Origin: Darksidea phi
Taxonomy: Eukaryota; Ascomycota; Dothideomycetes; Pleosporales; Lentitheciaceae
Length of the DNA stretch: 64,000 nucleotides
Direction of reading: 5' to 3'
NCBI GenBank assembly: GCA_030770425.1
Contig: JASJFT010000109.1
Coordinates: 84,200 to 148,199 of the forward strand
Positions within the stretch are counted from its first letter, which is position 1; every line of letters starts with the position of its first letter. Both the position numbers and the translations under genes were made by a program. Below are positions 11,614 to 24,974 of the stretch, piece after piece. The notes beneath the pieces are model-generated. The model was not told the DNA's origin. It made no database searches and saw only the letters and a program-made list of their open reading frames with translations.

Positions 11614-14600
11614 TTATCTTCTCATCGTCAAGACATTACCCCCGTTCTGATCGCCAGCCTGGAAGCTCGCGATATGGGAGGACAAAAAGTACTCGAATCC
11701 ATCGTCCTTGATCCTGCCAAACCAATCAAGGAGCTTCATCTCCTCCAAGTCAGCTCTTCCCTTCCTCACTTCAACAAACGCCTCCATGTCGCATGCCCTC
11801 AGACGAACATGGCTCTTATGGTGTAAGAATCGCGCTTTCGGCGAGTCGCCAATAAGCGACTCGCAGAGTGCCTCAGTTGCCTCATCCATCTTCAGCAAGT
11901 CAATGTGACCTCTCCAGCCCGCGATGTCTGGGATAATCTTGTGCATCTCACTGTGCTGAGCCAGCCACTGCATCACTGGCGTCACCGCATCACGCGGAGG
12001 CTCCGGGCCGCCTGCAACGAAGCGGTGGATGGATACGGGGATGTTGAGATCGGCATTTGCCCGCTCGAGAATGCGCTCGCCCGCCCATTTGCTGGCGACA
12101 TACCCGTTGCTTCCGTCAGTGGCGGGTTGGTTCTGAGCAACCGAGTCTCCGAGCGGGGCGTAAGCGGTCGTGGGCAAGACGCCAGAGGATGAAATGAAGT
12201 GGATGGGAACACGGCGGCCTGCTGCCAACTTGACGAGTTCTCTGATTGGCTGCACGTTCGTCTGGCGGAGGGCGTGGTAGTTGTCCCAGAATGAGCGGAC
12301 GGCGCCGAGGTGGATGATCACATCAGCTGTAAGTGAGAGATCCTCAAACTCGGGCTGGCTGAGACCCAGCATTGGGTCGGACAGATCGCCATGGTGGACT
12401 GAGACCTTGGGCGAAGACGACGCCACGGGCTTGTCACGGACAGCCACACAGTGAATTTTGGTGATGTTAAGGTCATTTTCAAGCCGGCTAAGGAGGTGAC
12501 GGCCGAGGAACCCGGTGGCACCGGTGAGCACGACGACCTTGGGTGGGTTCCGGGGTGCGGTATAAGGTTCAGCGGGAGTTGGTATTGCCACAAACGGCAC
12601 AGCCGTCTCGCGCTCCCAATCAATGGTTTCGACACTGACACTCTCTTCGATCTTGCAGGCCATCTCGCCAAGGGTGCTGCTATCCATGAGCTCGAAGACA
12701 GACACGACGACACTGAGCTCTTTTCGGATGCGAGTTTGTAGGCGGACGATTAGGAGGGAGTTACCACCAACCGAGAAGAATGTGGTAGCAGGCGTGATGG
12801 AGATGTTAGTTACGGGCGTAGACAGCACATCTTGCCACAAGCGGAACAGCTGAGTCTCAGTATCAGTAAGTTCGCTGCTGAGGGTCGGAGTTGCAATTTG
12901 TTCTGGGAGTGGAAGCGCTTTGACGGCCTTCCTGTCAACTTTGGAATGGTTGTTCAATGGCAAGTGTTCAATAGGAATAGCCATAGCGGGAACCATATAT
13001 CGTGGAACCGGTAAGTCCTGAAGGACATTCTGGAGAAAAGCGTCCTTATCGGCAATGTCGCGTTTGGTGTCGAAGACGACGTGGGCAACCAAGAAGTCAG
13101 AGTCCTCGCCGTGAACGGTGACGATGGCTTCCAGGATGGAACCGTTGCCCGCGCGCACGATGTTGCTTTCGATGTCTCCAAGCTCAATTCGGAGACCACG
13201 GATCTTTACCTGAAGGTCGGAGGAGATACGGTGTCGGAAGACGAGTGATCCATCCTCGCGAAAGTGTCCGTAGTCACCAGTGCGGTACATTTTTGACCAT
13301 CCGTTTGTCACATAGGCCGTAGATGCGAAGGGGTTGGGCACGAATTGAGTGGAAGTCAAGGCAGCGTCGTTGGCATAGCCGGCGGCAACGCCCGCTCCAC
13401 CAATGACGATCTCACCTGCTATGCCAATTGGCAAGGGCTTGAGATCTCTGTCGACGACATAAGCTGAATAGTTCGGGTACTGGGAGCCAATCGGAATATC
13501 ACCCTGCTCTCCTTGACGGTAGTCGATCTCATGGAAGCTTGATCCACAAGAAATTTCTGCTGGGCCATAGCTGTTGATTAAACGTACATCGGACAGATTC
13601 AAGGCCGCAAACTGCTTTACGACGGTGTTTGTGAGTCTTTCACCGCCAGCAATGGCGTACTTCCAGTCGGAACATTGTCGGAGTGTGCTCATCCCGTACT
13701 GAAGCCACATGAGATATTCGGACGGTGTTGCCTGTGAGTAAGTGATATGCTCATCTCGCATCACCTTGGTGATCTCTAGTGGATCACCCCTCTGGTTCAG
13801 GGGGCACATGAAGACAGATCCGCCAGTTGCAAGACCAGTGAAAATCTGCTCCAGTGAAATGTCAAAGCTCAGCGCGCTCTGCTGCAGTGTGGTTTGTGGG
13901 GTTTCCATGCCGTACATTCTGATGGAACCTTCAATGTAGTTTCGTAGACCCTCATGCTTGACTGTGATACCTTTGGGAGTTCCAGTCGAACCGCTGGTGT
14001 AGATGATGACAGCGGCTTGCGCGCGCCGAGACAAATCTGGAACAATTACAGATGCATAGGCGGGAACATTGCTGACATTGAGTGTAAGTGCATTGGCCGC
14101 ATACAAGCTGTTTGCGTTGGGGCTGGTGGTGGCATCAGTCAAAATCACACTTGGCTGGCAAGTTTCTACGATCGCCGCCAGGCGAGTTAGTGGGTTTGCG
14201 ACCTCCAAGGGAACATAGATGCAGCCAATTCTCCAGATAGCCAGAAGCGAGACAATCCAATCGACCGATGGCTGTTGGAAGACGATAACCTTGGATCCTG
14301 GATCCACGCCGGCTTTTTGCAAGGTGGCTGCAATGGCTTGACTTTGGCTCATAAGTGCTCCGTAGGAGATTGAAGCACCATTGCCGTCTCTCACAGCCAC
14401 TGCGTCTTTGTTTTGTCTTGCGACTTGTTCAACACGACTCGAAAGAGTGGCAGGCCATTGGGACAGCAAGTCAGGTCCTTTGCCCATGTCGAGTGCTCGC
14501 TGGATTTGTGCTTGACTGTATAGCGAAGGCTCGCCTGTCCTCATGGTTGGTGCATTGACAAAGGCGTCCAGCAGGTTGATATACGACTCGAGCAGCAGGG

Positions 14601-17600
14601 TTGTGGCATGGCGATCATAGATCGTCGCCTGTGTCTCAAATATGATACCTGGACCTTGATCGTCTTCAACGACGGTGATGTTGATATCGTAATTTGTCTC
14701 TCCGGTATTGTTCTGCTGCATATTCATCTGGCAGTTGCCAAACCTTGAAATCTGCTTGACGCCAACTTTGTAGTCAAAGAAAGCTTGAAAGAACGGAGCA
14801 TGAGTTGACGAACGCTCGACGTGATGGAACTCCTGGAGCATTATGTCGAAGGGCAGCTTGGAGTTGGCCAGCGCAGTGTATGCTTGATTCCTGGTTTCTG
14901 CGACCGAGGCAGCAAAAGTCTTTGCCTCGTCAGGCTTAAATCGCAGAGGGAGAAGATTAAGGAAAAGACCGATTGTTCTACTGGTGTCGTCGTCGGTTCT
15001 GTTGGCATCAGCGATACCGATCGTGAGGTCAGCAGCGTCAGCCAATCGGGCAAGGAGGATGCGGAAGACGGTGAGATAGACGTGGAAGTTTGTCGAACGG
15101 CTCATTCTAGCAACAGCCTTGACCTTCTGCCCAACGACTGGGTTGACTCGCCTCGAGACTTCGTTGCTCTTGAAAGCAGAAATGGGTGCACGCGAACTCC
15201 TTATGGCCATTGGAAGAAGTGGAAGCACAGCTGGTGAGTCATGAAAGACATCCTTCCAGTATTCAAGCTCAGAATCCATTTCACCGGCTTGGAGCGCCTT
15301 GCATTGGTTCACTGAGAAGGTTGGGAATTGCATTGGTGAAGGACCCAATGGTGTGCCATTGTATGCTGTTTCCAGATCAGACAGCAGCACCTGCAAGCTG
15401 ATACCGTCCATGATGATATGGTGGTAGGCGACAAGCAGGTAGTGCGTCATGGTATTGAGCGTAAGAAGGGTCATGCGGAGGAGTTGAGGTTTACCCAAAT
15501 CGAAGTCGTGTCTCTTATGGATCTCGTATTCTTGAGCTGCTTCATCGACATGGTTGATCGTTCGGTGCTCTAGCTTGACGTGATTCGTATCGGAGACGCT
15601 TTGGACTGCCATGTCAGGCTGCGAAACGTCATTGAAGAAAAAGGTTCTGAGAGACTCGTGTCTCATGGCGACGAGCTCAAGCGCTTGTGCAAGCTTATCG
15701 ACCTCAATATTTCCATTCAATTGGTACTGGAAGGCGACGTTAGAAGCCGTACGATCCTCGAGGAAGAGATCCAGAAGCCAGAAGCGTGACTGTGACAGAG
15801 ACATCGGCTCTGTTCTCAAGACTTTGAACTCTCTAAGCTGCTTACTTTCTGCAATTGCTCCCAGGTCTGAGAATGACGACTTTCCGCCGACACTCGATGG
15901 CGGCGTCGCAACTGATTCCGCCCTCGAGTGCGTGTCCGTGGTGGTGGCGGTGCCAGCGAAAGAAAGGGCGTGCCGGAGGGCAGGGCGCTCCAAAGAAGCG
16001 TTCCTCTCCGTTTTGCTTGCGCTTGTAGCAACAAACGAGACCCCTTGGTGCATGAGCGGGCGTTGTCCAGGCTTTTCCTTCTCGGCCTCCGTAATTGATG
16101 GAGTTGCTATATCGCCGAGCATGGGAACGAGCTCCGCAGGTAACTTCTTAGAGGCTTGCTCCGCAAGGTCAGAGACAGATCCACCACCAAGAATTTTCAG
16201 AACAGGCATATCCGTTTGCAGCTCTTTCAAGAACCAGGAACGAACTTCGACAGCTACAAGAGAGTCGATGCCGATCTCCACAAGCGGGACATTCATATCC
16301 ACTTCCTCGTCTGTCAGCTGCAGGACGATGTGCAACTTGGCCGCGAAGCAGGTCTTGATGATCGAGAGAACCTGTTCCGCAGTCGTGGCTTCAATCAGTT
16401 GTTCGCGAACTGGTTGAACTGTTTGTTTGGAATCCGCAACGGTGTTCGTCGCCTGCGTGTCAATGAGATAGTGAGACAACCGTGGGTACAGGATCCAAGG
16501 AGGAAGGTGCTTGCGATCCGCAGGAACTCGCTCAATACCGGTACTTATGACTGGCTCGAGGTTCATCTCCGGAATACCAGCGAATATTGTCTCGGCAAAC
16601 ATCTGGTGTAGGTCTGTTTCCGAAAGCGGCATGTATGAGTACTTTTCAAACGTTTCTTGGACGACTTGAGAAGCACGCTCAATGTAGCCAATACCAGCGA
16701 TTCTGCCAATGTCGAAGGCACTCCCAGCCAAGCCGCGAGCTCGCCTTTGTCGGACCAGGCTAGTCATGTAGGAACAAGCAGCTGCATAGTTGCTTTGACC
16801 AAAAACGCCACCGACAGAGGAGGTCGAAGAGAAGCATACGAAAAAGTCGAGTGGAGTGTCGTAGAAGATCTCATCAAGCCAATTAGTACCATCGATCTTT
16901 GGTCTTAAGACGTCGGTCATTTGCTCGTATGACATCTGCGAGAACAAAGTGTCTTTCAAAACCATCGCAGCATTGGCGACGCCCATGATCGGCGGGTAGG
17001 ATGCCTGAATGTCGTTGACGACCTGAATAACATTGGCTTTGCTTGTTACGTCCATAGCGTAGACTGCGACTTTGGCACCGTAAACCCTAAAAGAATCAAG
17101 CCACTTTTGGTCCACACTAGGATGACGGCTAGTCAACAGAATGTTTCGCGCACCGTTCCGAACCATCCATTCACACAGCGACTGACCAATTTGACCAGTC
17201 AGGCCGACCATGAGATAGGACTTGTTAGCCGAGAATAGGTGTGTCGCATCAATGGTGCCGACAATGACAGGAGCGGTGTCTTCGGCAGTCCAATCAACAA
17301 GGGTGGCAGGATGCAAAGGTGTCTTAACATCTGTAACCTGGCTCAGGGAAAGCTTTGTTGGTTTATGGCTAGCCACGTGCTGTCCCGCGGCTGTAGCAGC
17401 ATTCTTCAGAAGGGAGATGAGCTTCTCCTGGTCTTGTAAGATACCTGAGCTTGTCGCACGCCAAAGATCTTTCGAGCCAGTGTACTGAACACCTGGCAGG
17501 GCTTGCTGGATAAGAGCAGATACTTCCTTGGACTCATCGTCAGTTGCCAGGTCCAAAAAGTTAGTGACTCCAGTGGGCAAGAGGCGATTGATGTTGTGAC

Positions 17601-20600
17601 CGTGCATCCAGGGGCTAAGTCTGAGCCAAGAAGGATCGTCGTCCGCCCTAGAGGTACTGAAAATGACTTCGAATTTTCTGGCGGATGCTTGCCTCCTGAG
17701 AGCTTGCGCAAGGGAAGATCCGAGGGAACCAGTACCGGGCTCGTGAACAAGGACTTTGGCCCCTACAACAACTGTGGAGAGCATGCGGGCCGCCAGAAGT
17801 TCCGCCGCAATGACAGACAGAAGATCGGCTGGGTCTTCCCGTATGTCTGTAGGAATGGTGACCACTGGGTAGGATTTATTCGAGTTCGAGGAAGAAAGGG
17901 CGATGACAGCGTTGGATGTCGAAATTTCAAGTCCAACACTGACGAACAAATAGAGTCCGGCAGTGATACCCAGTGCCGACAGAGTCGAAACGCACGTCTT
18001 CATGGCGGATTTACCTTCCTTACCTTTGCTGAAGAATGGAACGTCCTTCAAGACCGGCAAACCGGAGCCTGTTTCACTGATGGAGATCACATTCGACTTC
18101 AGGCTGGCGTGTTTAGCAACTGAGCGTCTTTGAGAGTTAATGCGATCATTCCTCGTAGGGTCAGGAAGCATGCGTGGTACGTAGAGGCTTCCAAGCTGGA
18201 ACATGAGCTCGGTCTCCTTAGTGTACAACAACTGTTGATCAAGGGCATCAGAAGCTTCCCACTGGCTCATGGTATGCAGACGCAGGGCCACCTCCATGAT
18301 CAATGTAGAGACTCCATTCAGGCCAGAAGCAATATCAAGATGTTGTACCGAGAGGTCAGGCATCTCATGGATAATACACCTTAGGAAACCAACCATGGCC
18401 TGCTGATAAGGATGGTCGCGATTCTCGCGACCAACCCAGAGCAATGTCTGAGAATGTTCCAGCATGATCTTGAGAGCATCCATCTTCTCAGGTGTCAGAC
18501 TCTTGAACATTGGGTCTTCGAGATCTGAGAGACAGATGACAGTTTGTCCGGGAACAACAGAGCTTTGAGCGCTGATTAGGTCTGCGAAGGACTCAACTGA
18601 TTGACACCTCAGTCCGGCAATGTCGGCGATGTCCTCGGCGATCTTAGCCACTTCCAATGATTTGCCACCGATGATCGTGAGATGAGAGATTTGTGCCGCG
18701 TTGGATGAACGGTTGAGAGGCTTCCTCAGATAATTGACACGATTGTCCACGGCCTGTGCTGAGATGACCGAGAACGGCCAGGCCAGTTGATCACGATTGG
18801 GGGTGGTTGAATCAACTCCGCAGAAGCCGGATTGGCGAAGTACAGTATTCCAAGCCTCAAGAGGCATGGTAGGAGCATAAGGACGCCCATCTTCGCAGCC
18901 AGCCCACCAACCTGAAACACCGCCGAACATTGAAGTGAACGCAGCAAGCTTGTTGTTGGTGATTTCGAGCAACATCAAGTATCCGCCAGGCTTGAGAAGA
19001 CGGCGAACGTTCTTGAGTGTTTTCTCCATCGATTCGGTAGCGTGAAGGACGTTGGAAGCAATGATGAGATCATATGTGCCTTCCTGGAAGTCCTGAGACT
19101 CAGGTGTTCTCTCGGTATCAAAGCTCTTGAAGATCAGTTTATCCTTCCAGTCGCTAAACGCCTCCGCGGCCTTCTCAAAGTAGCCACTGGAGATGTCTGT
19201 GTACGTGTAGGAGGAAAAGGTGTTACCGATGGTCTCGAGAACGAATTTGGTCGCGCCACCTGTGCCAGCACCTACCTCAAAGATATTGGCCCTTGGATAG
19301 ACGTGCGTGAACTGGGAGACCATTCTGCCCAAGGACTCGTTATAAACCTGAAAGCCAAGGCCATATTTGTAAAACTCGTCCAGCAAGCCGTCCTTCATCA
19401 TATGTTCAATCATCGTTGACTGACGTCGAACGGCAGATGGAAGAGTTTCGCCCACGGTTCTCACCAAGCGGCAATCCACGGAGTCAGCATGCGCTTCGAA
19501 GAGAGCATCGATCTGTGTTTGGGTGTCATTCCGCCACTCTGACTGGATATAGGGATGCTTTCCGGCATCAACGAGAGACAAGGTCCAATTAATCGAATCT
19601 CGCAGGCGTTGAAAATGCCACTCAGACTTCGTCCAGTCTGCCTCAGTAAGTTCGTGGATCCACTTTCTGTAGTAGAAGAAGGCAAGTCTTTCACGAACAG
19701 TGCCAAGCTCCAGGTCATTCGTTGATGGTTTCAGTTCGCCAAGAGCCAGTTCTCCATCTGGAGCTGCGACGCCGAGCTTGGTGTATGAGAAAACAGTGCG
19801 ATCGTCGGAAACAGTGGCCATCGAGACAGGCACAACAGCAGCGCCCTGGACCTGGATCATAGCGTGTTGCTTGTCGGCGCTGAGTATGTCTAGATTGCCA
19901 CGAATCGAGTCGACAGCGTTCGCCTCAGGGGCAAGGAGTTGAGCTCGCACCGGAAGCTGGACTGCGTGCAAAGGTAGCGTAGCACAGAGTTCTGGATTCA
20001 CGCGGATACACTCGAAGGACGTTGGGACGTGCAAAGACCACAAGCGTCCATCATCAGGCGCCGAGTATGCCAAGATAGCACTCTGGAAAGCCACGTCAAG
20101 CAGCGCGGGGTGAACCATTAACCTTTCAGATTCATCACCGTAGTCGAAGCTAGATATTAGAGCAGTAGCCTGATTGAGCTTGCGCTTCAAGTTTGCCATG
20201 GTGCGGAAAGAGTCAGAGTATTCATACCCAATGGTTGAGAGGGAAGTATAGAACCTCTCCGAGTCGGTCTCGGTCATATTCGAGTCATCCAGCTGGATTA
20301 GTGGCAGGACCGACATCGAAGGCTCACCGAAGATGACGTTTATTGTACCGCTGGCGTTGACTTCAAGGTCTCGCGCCGACTTGATAGCAGCGGAGTAAAC
20401 GGAGAATTTCGCTGCCCGAGTTTTCAAATTCGATTTGCTTGGAGTAATATTCGTTAGAGTTACCAGAGTCTCAGCAGCCGGATCGGATTCGCCTCCAAAG
20501 GTGATGGCTTTTCCGATGACCAGATCTCGCAGTTCGATCAATTTGATAGGCTTGTTTCCCATGATAGACTTGGCTGCCTCAAAGGCCATGCTGGCGTAGC

Positions 20601-23571
20601 CAGCTGCTGGAAAGACCGGCTCACCCTGCAGCTTGTGGCCCGTCAGCCAAGGTACCTCTGAGATCTTGAGCACATTCGACCAGCGACGCTCGAGCTCAGT
20701 ATTGTCCACATGTGGTACACCGAGCAGCTCGTGGAATGGGTCCGATCGACTTCTCATCCTACGTGCGATGCGAGACTCCTGCCAGTGGGTCTTTTGGTCC
20801 CATTGGTAGGAAGGCAGACCAGTGGCGAGCTTGGCCTGCGGAGCGTCAAGGAAAAGTCGCTCGAAGGCAGCGAAGTCAACAGCCTCAGGGCCGAAGTGGG
20901 TCCATATATAGCCCAGGCCGTCGGCGAATGCTTCAACGTCGTTGAGACCTCTGCACATAACACCGGTGTAGGGAAGGTTGAGGCCAGTTTCGGCAATGTT
21001 CTGCTGTGTTGGGCCCTTGAGAGCAGCGTGAGGCCCAATCTCGATGGCAAGAGTCGGCTTCTCAGCTCGAGCTGCTGCCGTCACAGCTTCATAGAAGGAG
21101 ACCCTGTGTACCATGTTGTCGCGCCAGTATAAATCTTGAAGCAGGGTAGTCGGCTCCATGACCTCACCACCTGTCACACTGGAGTACCAGGTCACAGAGG
21201 TATCGCGGTTTCGGTTAACTTCAACTTTGCACGCACGCAAAGCCTTCACGTAGGCATCGCCGCAAGCCAGCATATGGTGTGAGTGGTAAGCGGTGTCGAC
21301 CTTGAGCAGACGTGCGAACTTCTTTTCCTCTTCGAAGACAGTCTTGACCTCAAGGATAGCATCTGCATCGCCCGACAAGGTAACGCTTGCTGGCGAGTTG
21401 TGTGCAGCGACCGCGATACGTCCAACAAAAGCGTCAAGCTCAATCACTTCGGTGGCATCTTCGAGAGATGTTCCAACAGCAAGCATGGCGCCTTTTTGTC
21501 CGGTCGAGCCGCCTGCAAGCTTCGCGTACAAGCCACGGTAGTAGGCAATTCGAATAGCATCCCGGGCATTGATGAAGTTTGCAGCATATGCCGCACCAAT
21601 CTCACCAGAGGAGTGGCCCACCACAGAACTTGGCATAATCCCGGCGCTGCGCAAGAGGTCGACGAGCACAACTTGGACTGCTGTACACAGCGGCTGTGAA
21701 AAAGCGGCTTCGGTGATACAAGACGACTTGGCATCAAGGAGTAATTGATCAGCAATTTTCCAGGTCGGTCGGTCTGCAGCTGGCAAGGTTGCAAGGGCAC
21801 CATCAAGCTCCTGCAATCGGCGGCGAACAAATTCGGAGGAACGTATTAGTTCAGCGCCCATGGCTGGCCATTGCGCGCCCTGACCAGTGAAAACACCAAG
21901 GACCTTTGGAGGGGTTGAACTCGATCGGACGCCAATGTTTGCGTCCGACTTATCCTCGTACTCTTCGTGTCTGAGCTCGATCTTCCGGATCAAGCTTTCG
22001 ACGTCAGGAGCCGAGAATGCGATTTTATGCGAGAAAGTAGAACGACGGTGCTGGAGCGTCCAGGCAAGATCCCGCATGTTGACTGGGTTGATTTTTAGAT
22101 AGTCCAAGTGTGCCTGCAGACTGGAAACGAGCGAGGTGTTTGACGCTGCGGAGAAGACAAAAGGAGTAGCCGGTACAACCAGGGCGCTGCTAGCATTGTC
22201 AACCTGTGCTTGGTAGCTCTCCAAGATGGCGTGAGAATTGGCGCCGCCGAAACCAAAACTATTCACACTTGCCCTTCGCACAGCATCTTTAGGCAGGGCA
22301 GGCCATGGCTTTGCATGAGTTGGAACCTGCAGGCCCTGAATGAAAGGTTCAATGCTCGGGTTAAGGCGATTGAACAGCAGATTTGGGGGAATGACGCCAG
22401 CTTGAAGGGATAGCGACGCTTTGAGTAGACCGGCTATTCCAGCAGCACCCTCCGTGTGACCAATGACGGTCTTGATCGACCCAACATACAAAGGATCACT
22501 ACTGTCAAGTCCTCCAAAGGCGGAGTGGATTGCGGCTGCTTCCTTAGGGTCTCCTACCTTGGTACCGGTACCATGTGCCTCAAAAAACTGGGGTCTGTCG
22601 GTGGGATTTGCAAGGTCAAGACCAGCTCGAGCATAGGTGCGGCGGATAAGTGCAGCTTGCGCCTCCGAGCTTGGTACAGTGATTCCCTGTGTGCGGCCAT
22701 CTTGGTTGATGCCAGTCTCACGGATGATAGATTCGACGTGGTCGCCATCAGCAAGAGCGTCGCTCAGCTTCTTAAGAACAACGGTCGCGATACCGTCGCC
22801 GCGAGCATAGCCGTCAGCATCAGCATCCCACATGCGGGATCTGCCTGTGGGCGACAGCATGTGCATATTACTCTCGGCCACATACATTTCTAGAATCCGT
22901 TAGCTTGATTACTCGTTGTGCAGAATTAGCTTACCAGGGCCTAGAAGCAGAGTACTGCCACATGCAATAGCAACTCTCGAGTCATTGGACCGTAGTGCTT
23001 GAACAGCATTATGCACAGCGATCATACTCGAAGAGCATGCTGTGTCGATGGTTATAGACGGTCCACGCCAATCGAAAAAGTAAGAGATTCGGTTTGAAAG
23101 AATTGCGCGCGATGTGCCAGTCGCAAAGTATGTTGGTAGACTGTTGGCATCTCTGAGAAGGCTGGTTTCATGGTCCCCTCCCATAACACCAACATAGACG
23201 GCAGTGTCAGAGCCACGTAAAGACTGGATGGTGTGGCCGCCAGCTTCAAGGGCCTCGTAGACAGTTTCTAGCAAGAGGCGCTGCTGAGGATCGATAGACT
23301 CAGCCTCACCTGCACTAATGCCAAAGAAGTTGGCATCAAACTTGGTAAGATCCTCTTCCAGGGTGTAGGAGTGTAGAACATTGGACGTGCCATGGTGATC
23401 CCCGTCTCTGTGGTACCAGCCTCGCACATCAAAACGTTCTTTAGGTATCTCCGTCAAGATATCACGTGGACTTTCTAGCAGCTGCCAGAGAGCAGCAGGA
23501 GAATTGGCAGCACCAGGGAAACGGCAACCGCTGCCGACAATAGCGATGGGCTCAGATTGTTGATAATCCAT
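11614..23571 (-). CDS. hybrid HR-PKS-NRPS synthetase
   Basis: This megasynthase should build a reduced, C-methylated polyketide, amide-link one amino acid and release the product. Two exons: 23571-22935 and 22889-11614. The 45-base GT-AG intron (22890-22934) restores the KS frame as LLGPEMYVAES. Product 3,970 aa, normal for the family. Domains (aa): KS 6-430 (C179, H318, H357); MAT 540-860 (GHSSGE, Ser about 640); DH 928-1235 (H964, D1144); MT 1375-1560 (VGAGTGG); an ER-less region 1600-2095; KR 2100-2290 (GLTGQIG, Y2247); ACP (GIDSL, S2422); C 2555-2985 (HHIIMDG, about 2702-2708); A 3030-3530 ([11 protein letters not shown]); PCP (GGNSL, S3590); R 3660-3970 (GATGFLG, YVASK 3809-3813). All catalytic motifs look intact. 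Met at 23,571 is the first ATG; the upstream in-frame codon is TTG. The ER is probably supplied by the gene at 25,060. Confidence 0.96.
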
Positions 23572-23900
23572 ATTGTACAAAGATGAATGATGGAATATGT
23601 TACAAAGATGAATAATAGGATATGTGAAATGCAGGGAATAACAAGTTCGACGATATTAGAACCTAATGCGAGGACCTGAGTAGCTACCACGTCCTTCTTC
23701 TTAAGTATGTTCAAATTTGATGGAGCGAGCGATATTATGGAGGATTCAACAGTAGCCAATAGTCAACAACTGAAATAGCCCCCTCTCATCACGAGAGAGA
23801 CAAATCCCAATATGGAGCAAGATACTCTTTGTTTTAGAAAAGCGATTCTTTTATTTTCATTGGCTGTTAAACATCCGATCATTACAGGCCACTTAGCAGA
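23572..23900 (-). promoter_or_regulatory. PKS-NRPS promoter/5' leader with a 13-bp direct repeat
   Basis: This spacer lies between the regulator's stop and the PKS-NRPS start, both on the minus strand. A perfect 13-bp direct repeat, TACAAAGATGAAT on the plus strand, occurs at 23576-23588 and 23601-23613, 25 bases apart, just upstream of the ATG. That close, it is probably in the 5' UTR. I found no confident Zn2Cys6 half-site pair. The regulator's terminator must also lie here. Confidence 0.45.
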
Positions 23901-24974
23901 CTAATGAACCGAAGGCGTCTGTAACCTTGGAGAAAGACGGATTTCCAACTCCTGGAGGTCGTTCCATAGCTTGTGCTCAAGCTGACTGATTTCGTGAGAT
24001 CCCGTATCAGTAGTTGGCTGTGTCAGACCATAGGCACCATACCCACGCCGCATGTATTCCAGCAGATGCTTGACAAGGCTGTAGATGACCACTAGGCGAA
24101 GTCGGGCGAAGGAGAAGGGGTCGCCTTGATGAATGTCCGGTGAGTTCGGCGCCTTATAAGACATAAGCCCGACCAGGATCGTATGCACGTGGAGGAGTTG
24201 GACATAACACGCAGAGAGAAGATGGCGCAGGGCAGCCGGTAAAACCTCATCCTTCGGAGAGTCGAAGAGGCGAAGCTGATACATGACCAGGAGCAAGCTC
24301 TTTGATGCGAGACAGGCTTCCGTGTATATCTCGTATCCGTCAAGGCTCGGTAGGGCTCCCAGTAAAGTGGCCAAGGAATTGAAGGCGTTCGTATGAGAGA
24401 CGAGCTGGGGCTGGAGCTCCAGGCTGGCCGTCTCGTTACGACACGTGGTGTGAAGCGTATAGAGGCTGCAACTTAGCGCTGCCAGCTGCTGCATTGAATT
24501 TGTGAAAATTTCATCGTGGGATAGCTCAGCAGACGAGGCGCTTGAGGTGTGTGGTGTTTCCATGGCAAGATCAGCGAATGATGGCCTGTCAGCTGCAGTC
24601 CCTAACAAGGACCATGGATCCGACTGAAACCAGGTCCCTGCCGGATGGCTAAAATCTTGAGACACCAGTGCTAATCGGAGGTCGTCAGATATCCTTTCCT
24701 GGTTGTCTATTGGTTCCGGGGTAGGTTGCGAGGGCTGAGGCAGAAGAGGTACCTCCTTGGGCGTTGCATAGCTCTTGCTGGTCGACTTCCTGCTTCCGCT
24801 TGGCCGTCCCTTTGGCAATGGCGCGCTATAGACACATTGTACCCCCAGATATCGGCATCTGGTACAGGTGCTCACATCGTCCGAATCCGGTCGAGGGCAT
24901 CTGAGTTTCTGAAGACGACAGCGATCGCATGAGGCTCGTTTGGCCGGGGCCGGTCCGGTTGAACTGCTTTCCAT
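23901..24974 (-). CDS. Zn2Cys6 transcription factor, likely cluster regulator
   Basis: This 357-aa protein has no intron. Residues 16-47 form a binuclear zinc cluster, CDRCRLQKLRC followed by CTRC and a final Cys (C16, C19, C26, C37, C40, C47), with a basic GRPSGSRKS tail, the DNA-binding unit of Gal4-type fungal regulators. The rest is acidic/Pro-Ser linker (about 70-140), then an alpha-helical Leu-rich half (about 155-310) resembling the C-terminal region of AflR-like pathway regulators. Size and location between the PKS-NRPS and the enoyl reductase suggest a nuclear, pathway-specific activator. Its start lies only 85 bases from the enoyl reductase stop, so its promoter is very short or it shares a transcript. 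The cluster-regulator role is inference. Confidence 0.9.
   Translation of the reverse strand: MESSSTGPAPAKRASCDRCRLQKLRCPRPDSDDVSTCTRCRYLGVQCVYSAPLPKGRPSGSRKSTSKSYATPKEVPLLPQPSQPTPEPIDNQERISDDLRLALVSQDFSHPAGTWFQSDPWSLLGTAADRPSFADLAMETPHTSSASSAELSHDEIFTNSMQQLAALSCSLYTLHTTCRNETASLELQPQLVSHTNAFNSLATLLGALPSLDGYEIYTEACLASKSLLLVMYQLRLFDSPKDEVLPAALRHLLSACYVQLLHVHTILVGLMSYKAPNSPDIHQGDPFSFARLRLVVIYSLVKHLLEYMRRGYGAYGLTQPTTDTGSHEISQLEHKLWNDLQELEIRLSPRLQTPSVH

Noticed and set aside
11899..22893. Many open frames of 60-270 codons on the plus strand opposite the synthetase
   Set aside because: They overlap a clearly coding minus-strand gene, have no recognisable domains and follow from its codon composition.
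23572..23580. Synthetase start three codons upstream (reading MYN before MDY)
   Set aside because: The upstream codon is TTG. The first ATG in frame is at 23,571, right before the conserved [12 protein letters not shown] start of the KS domain.
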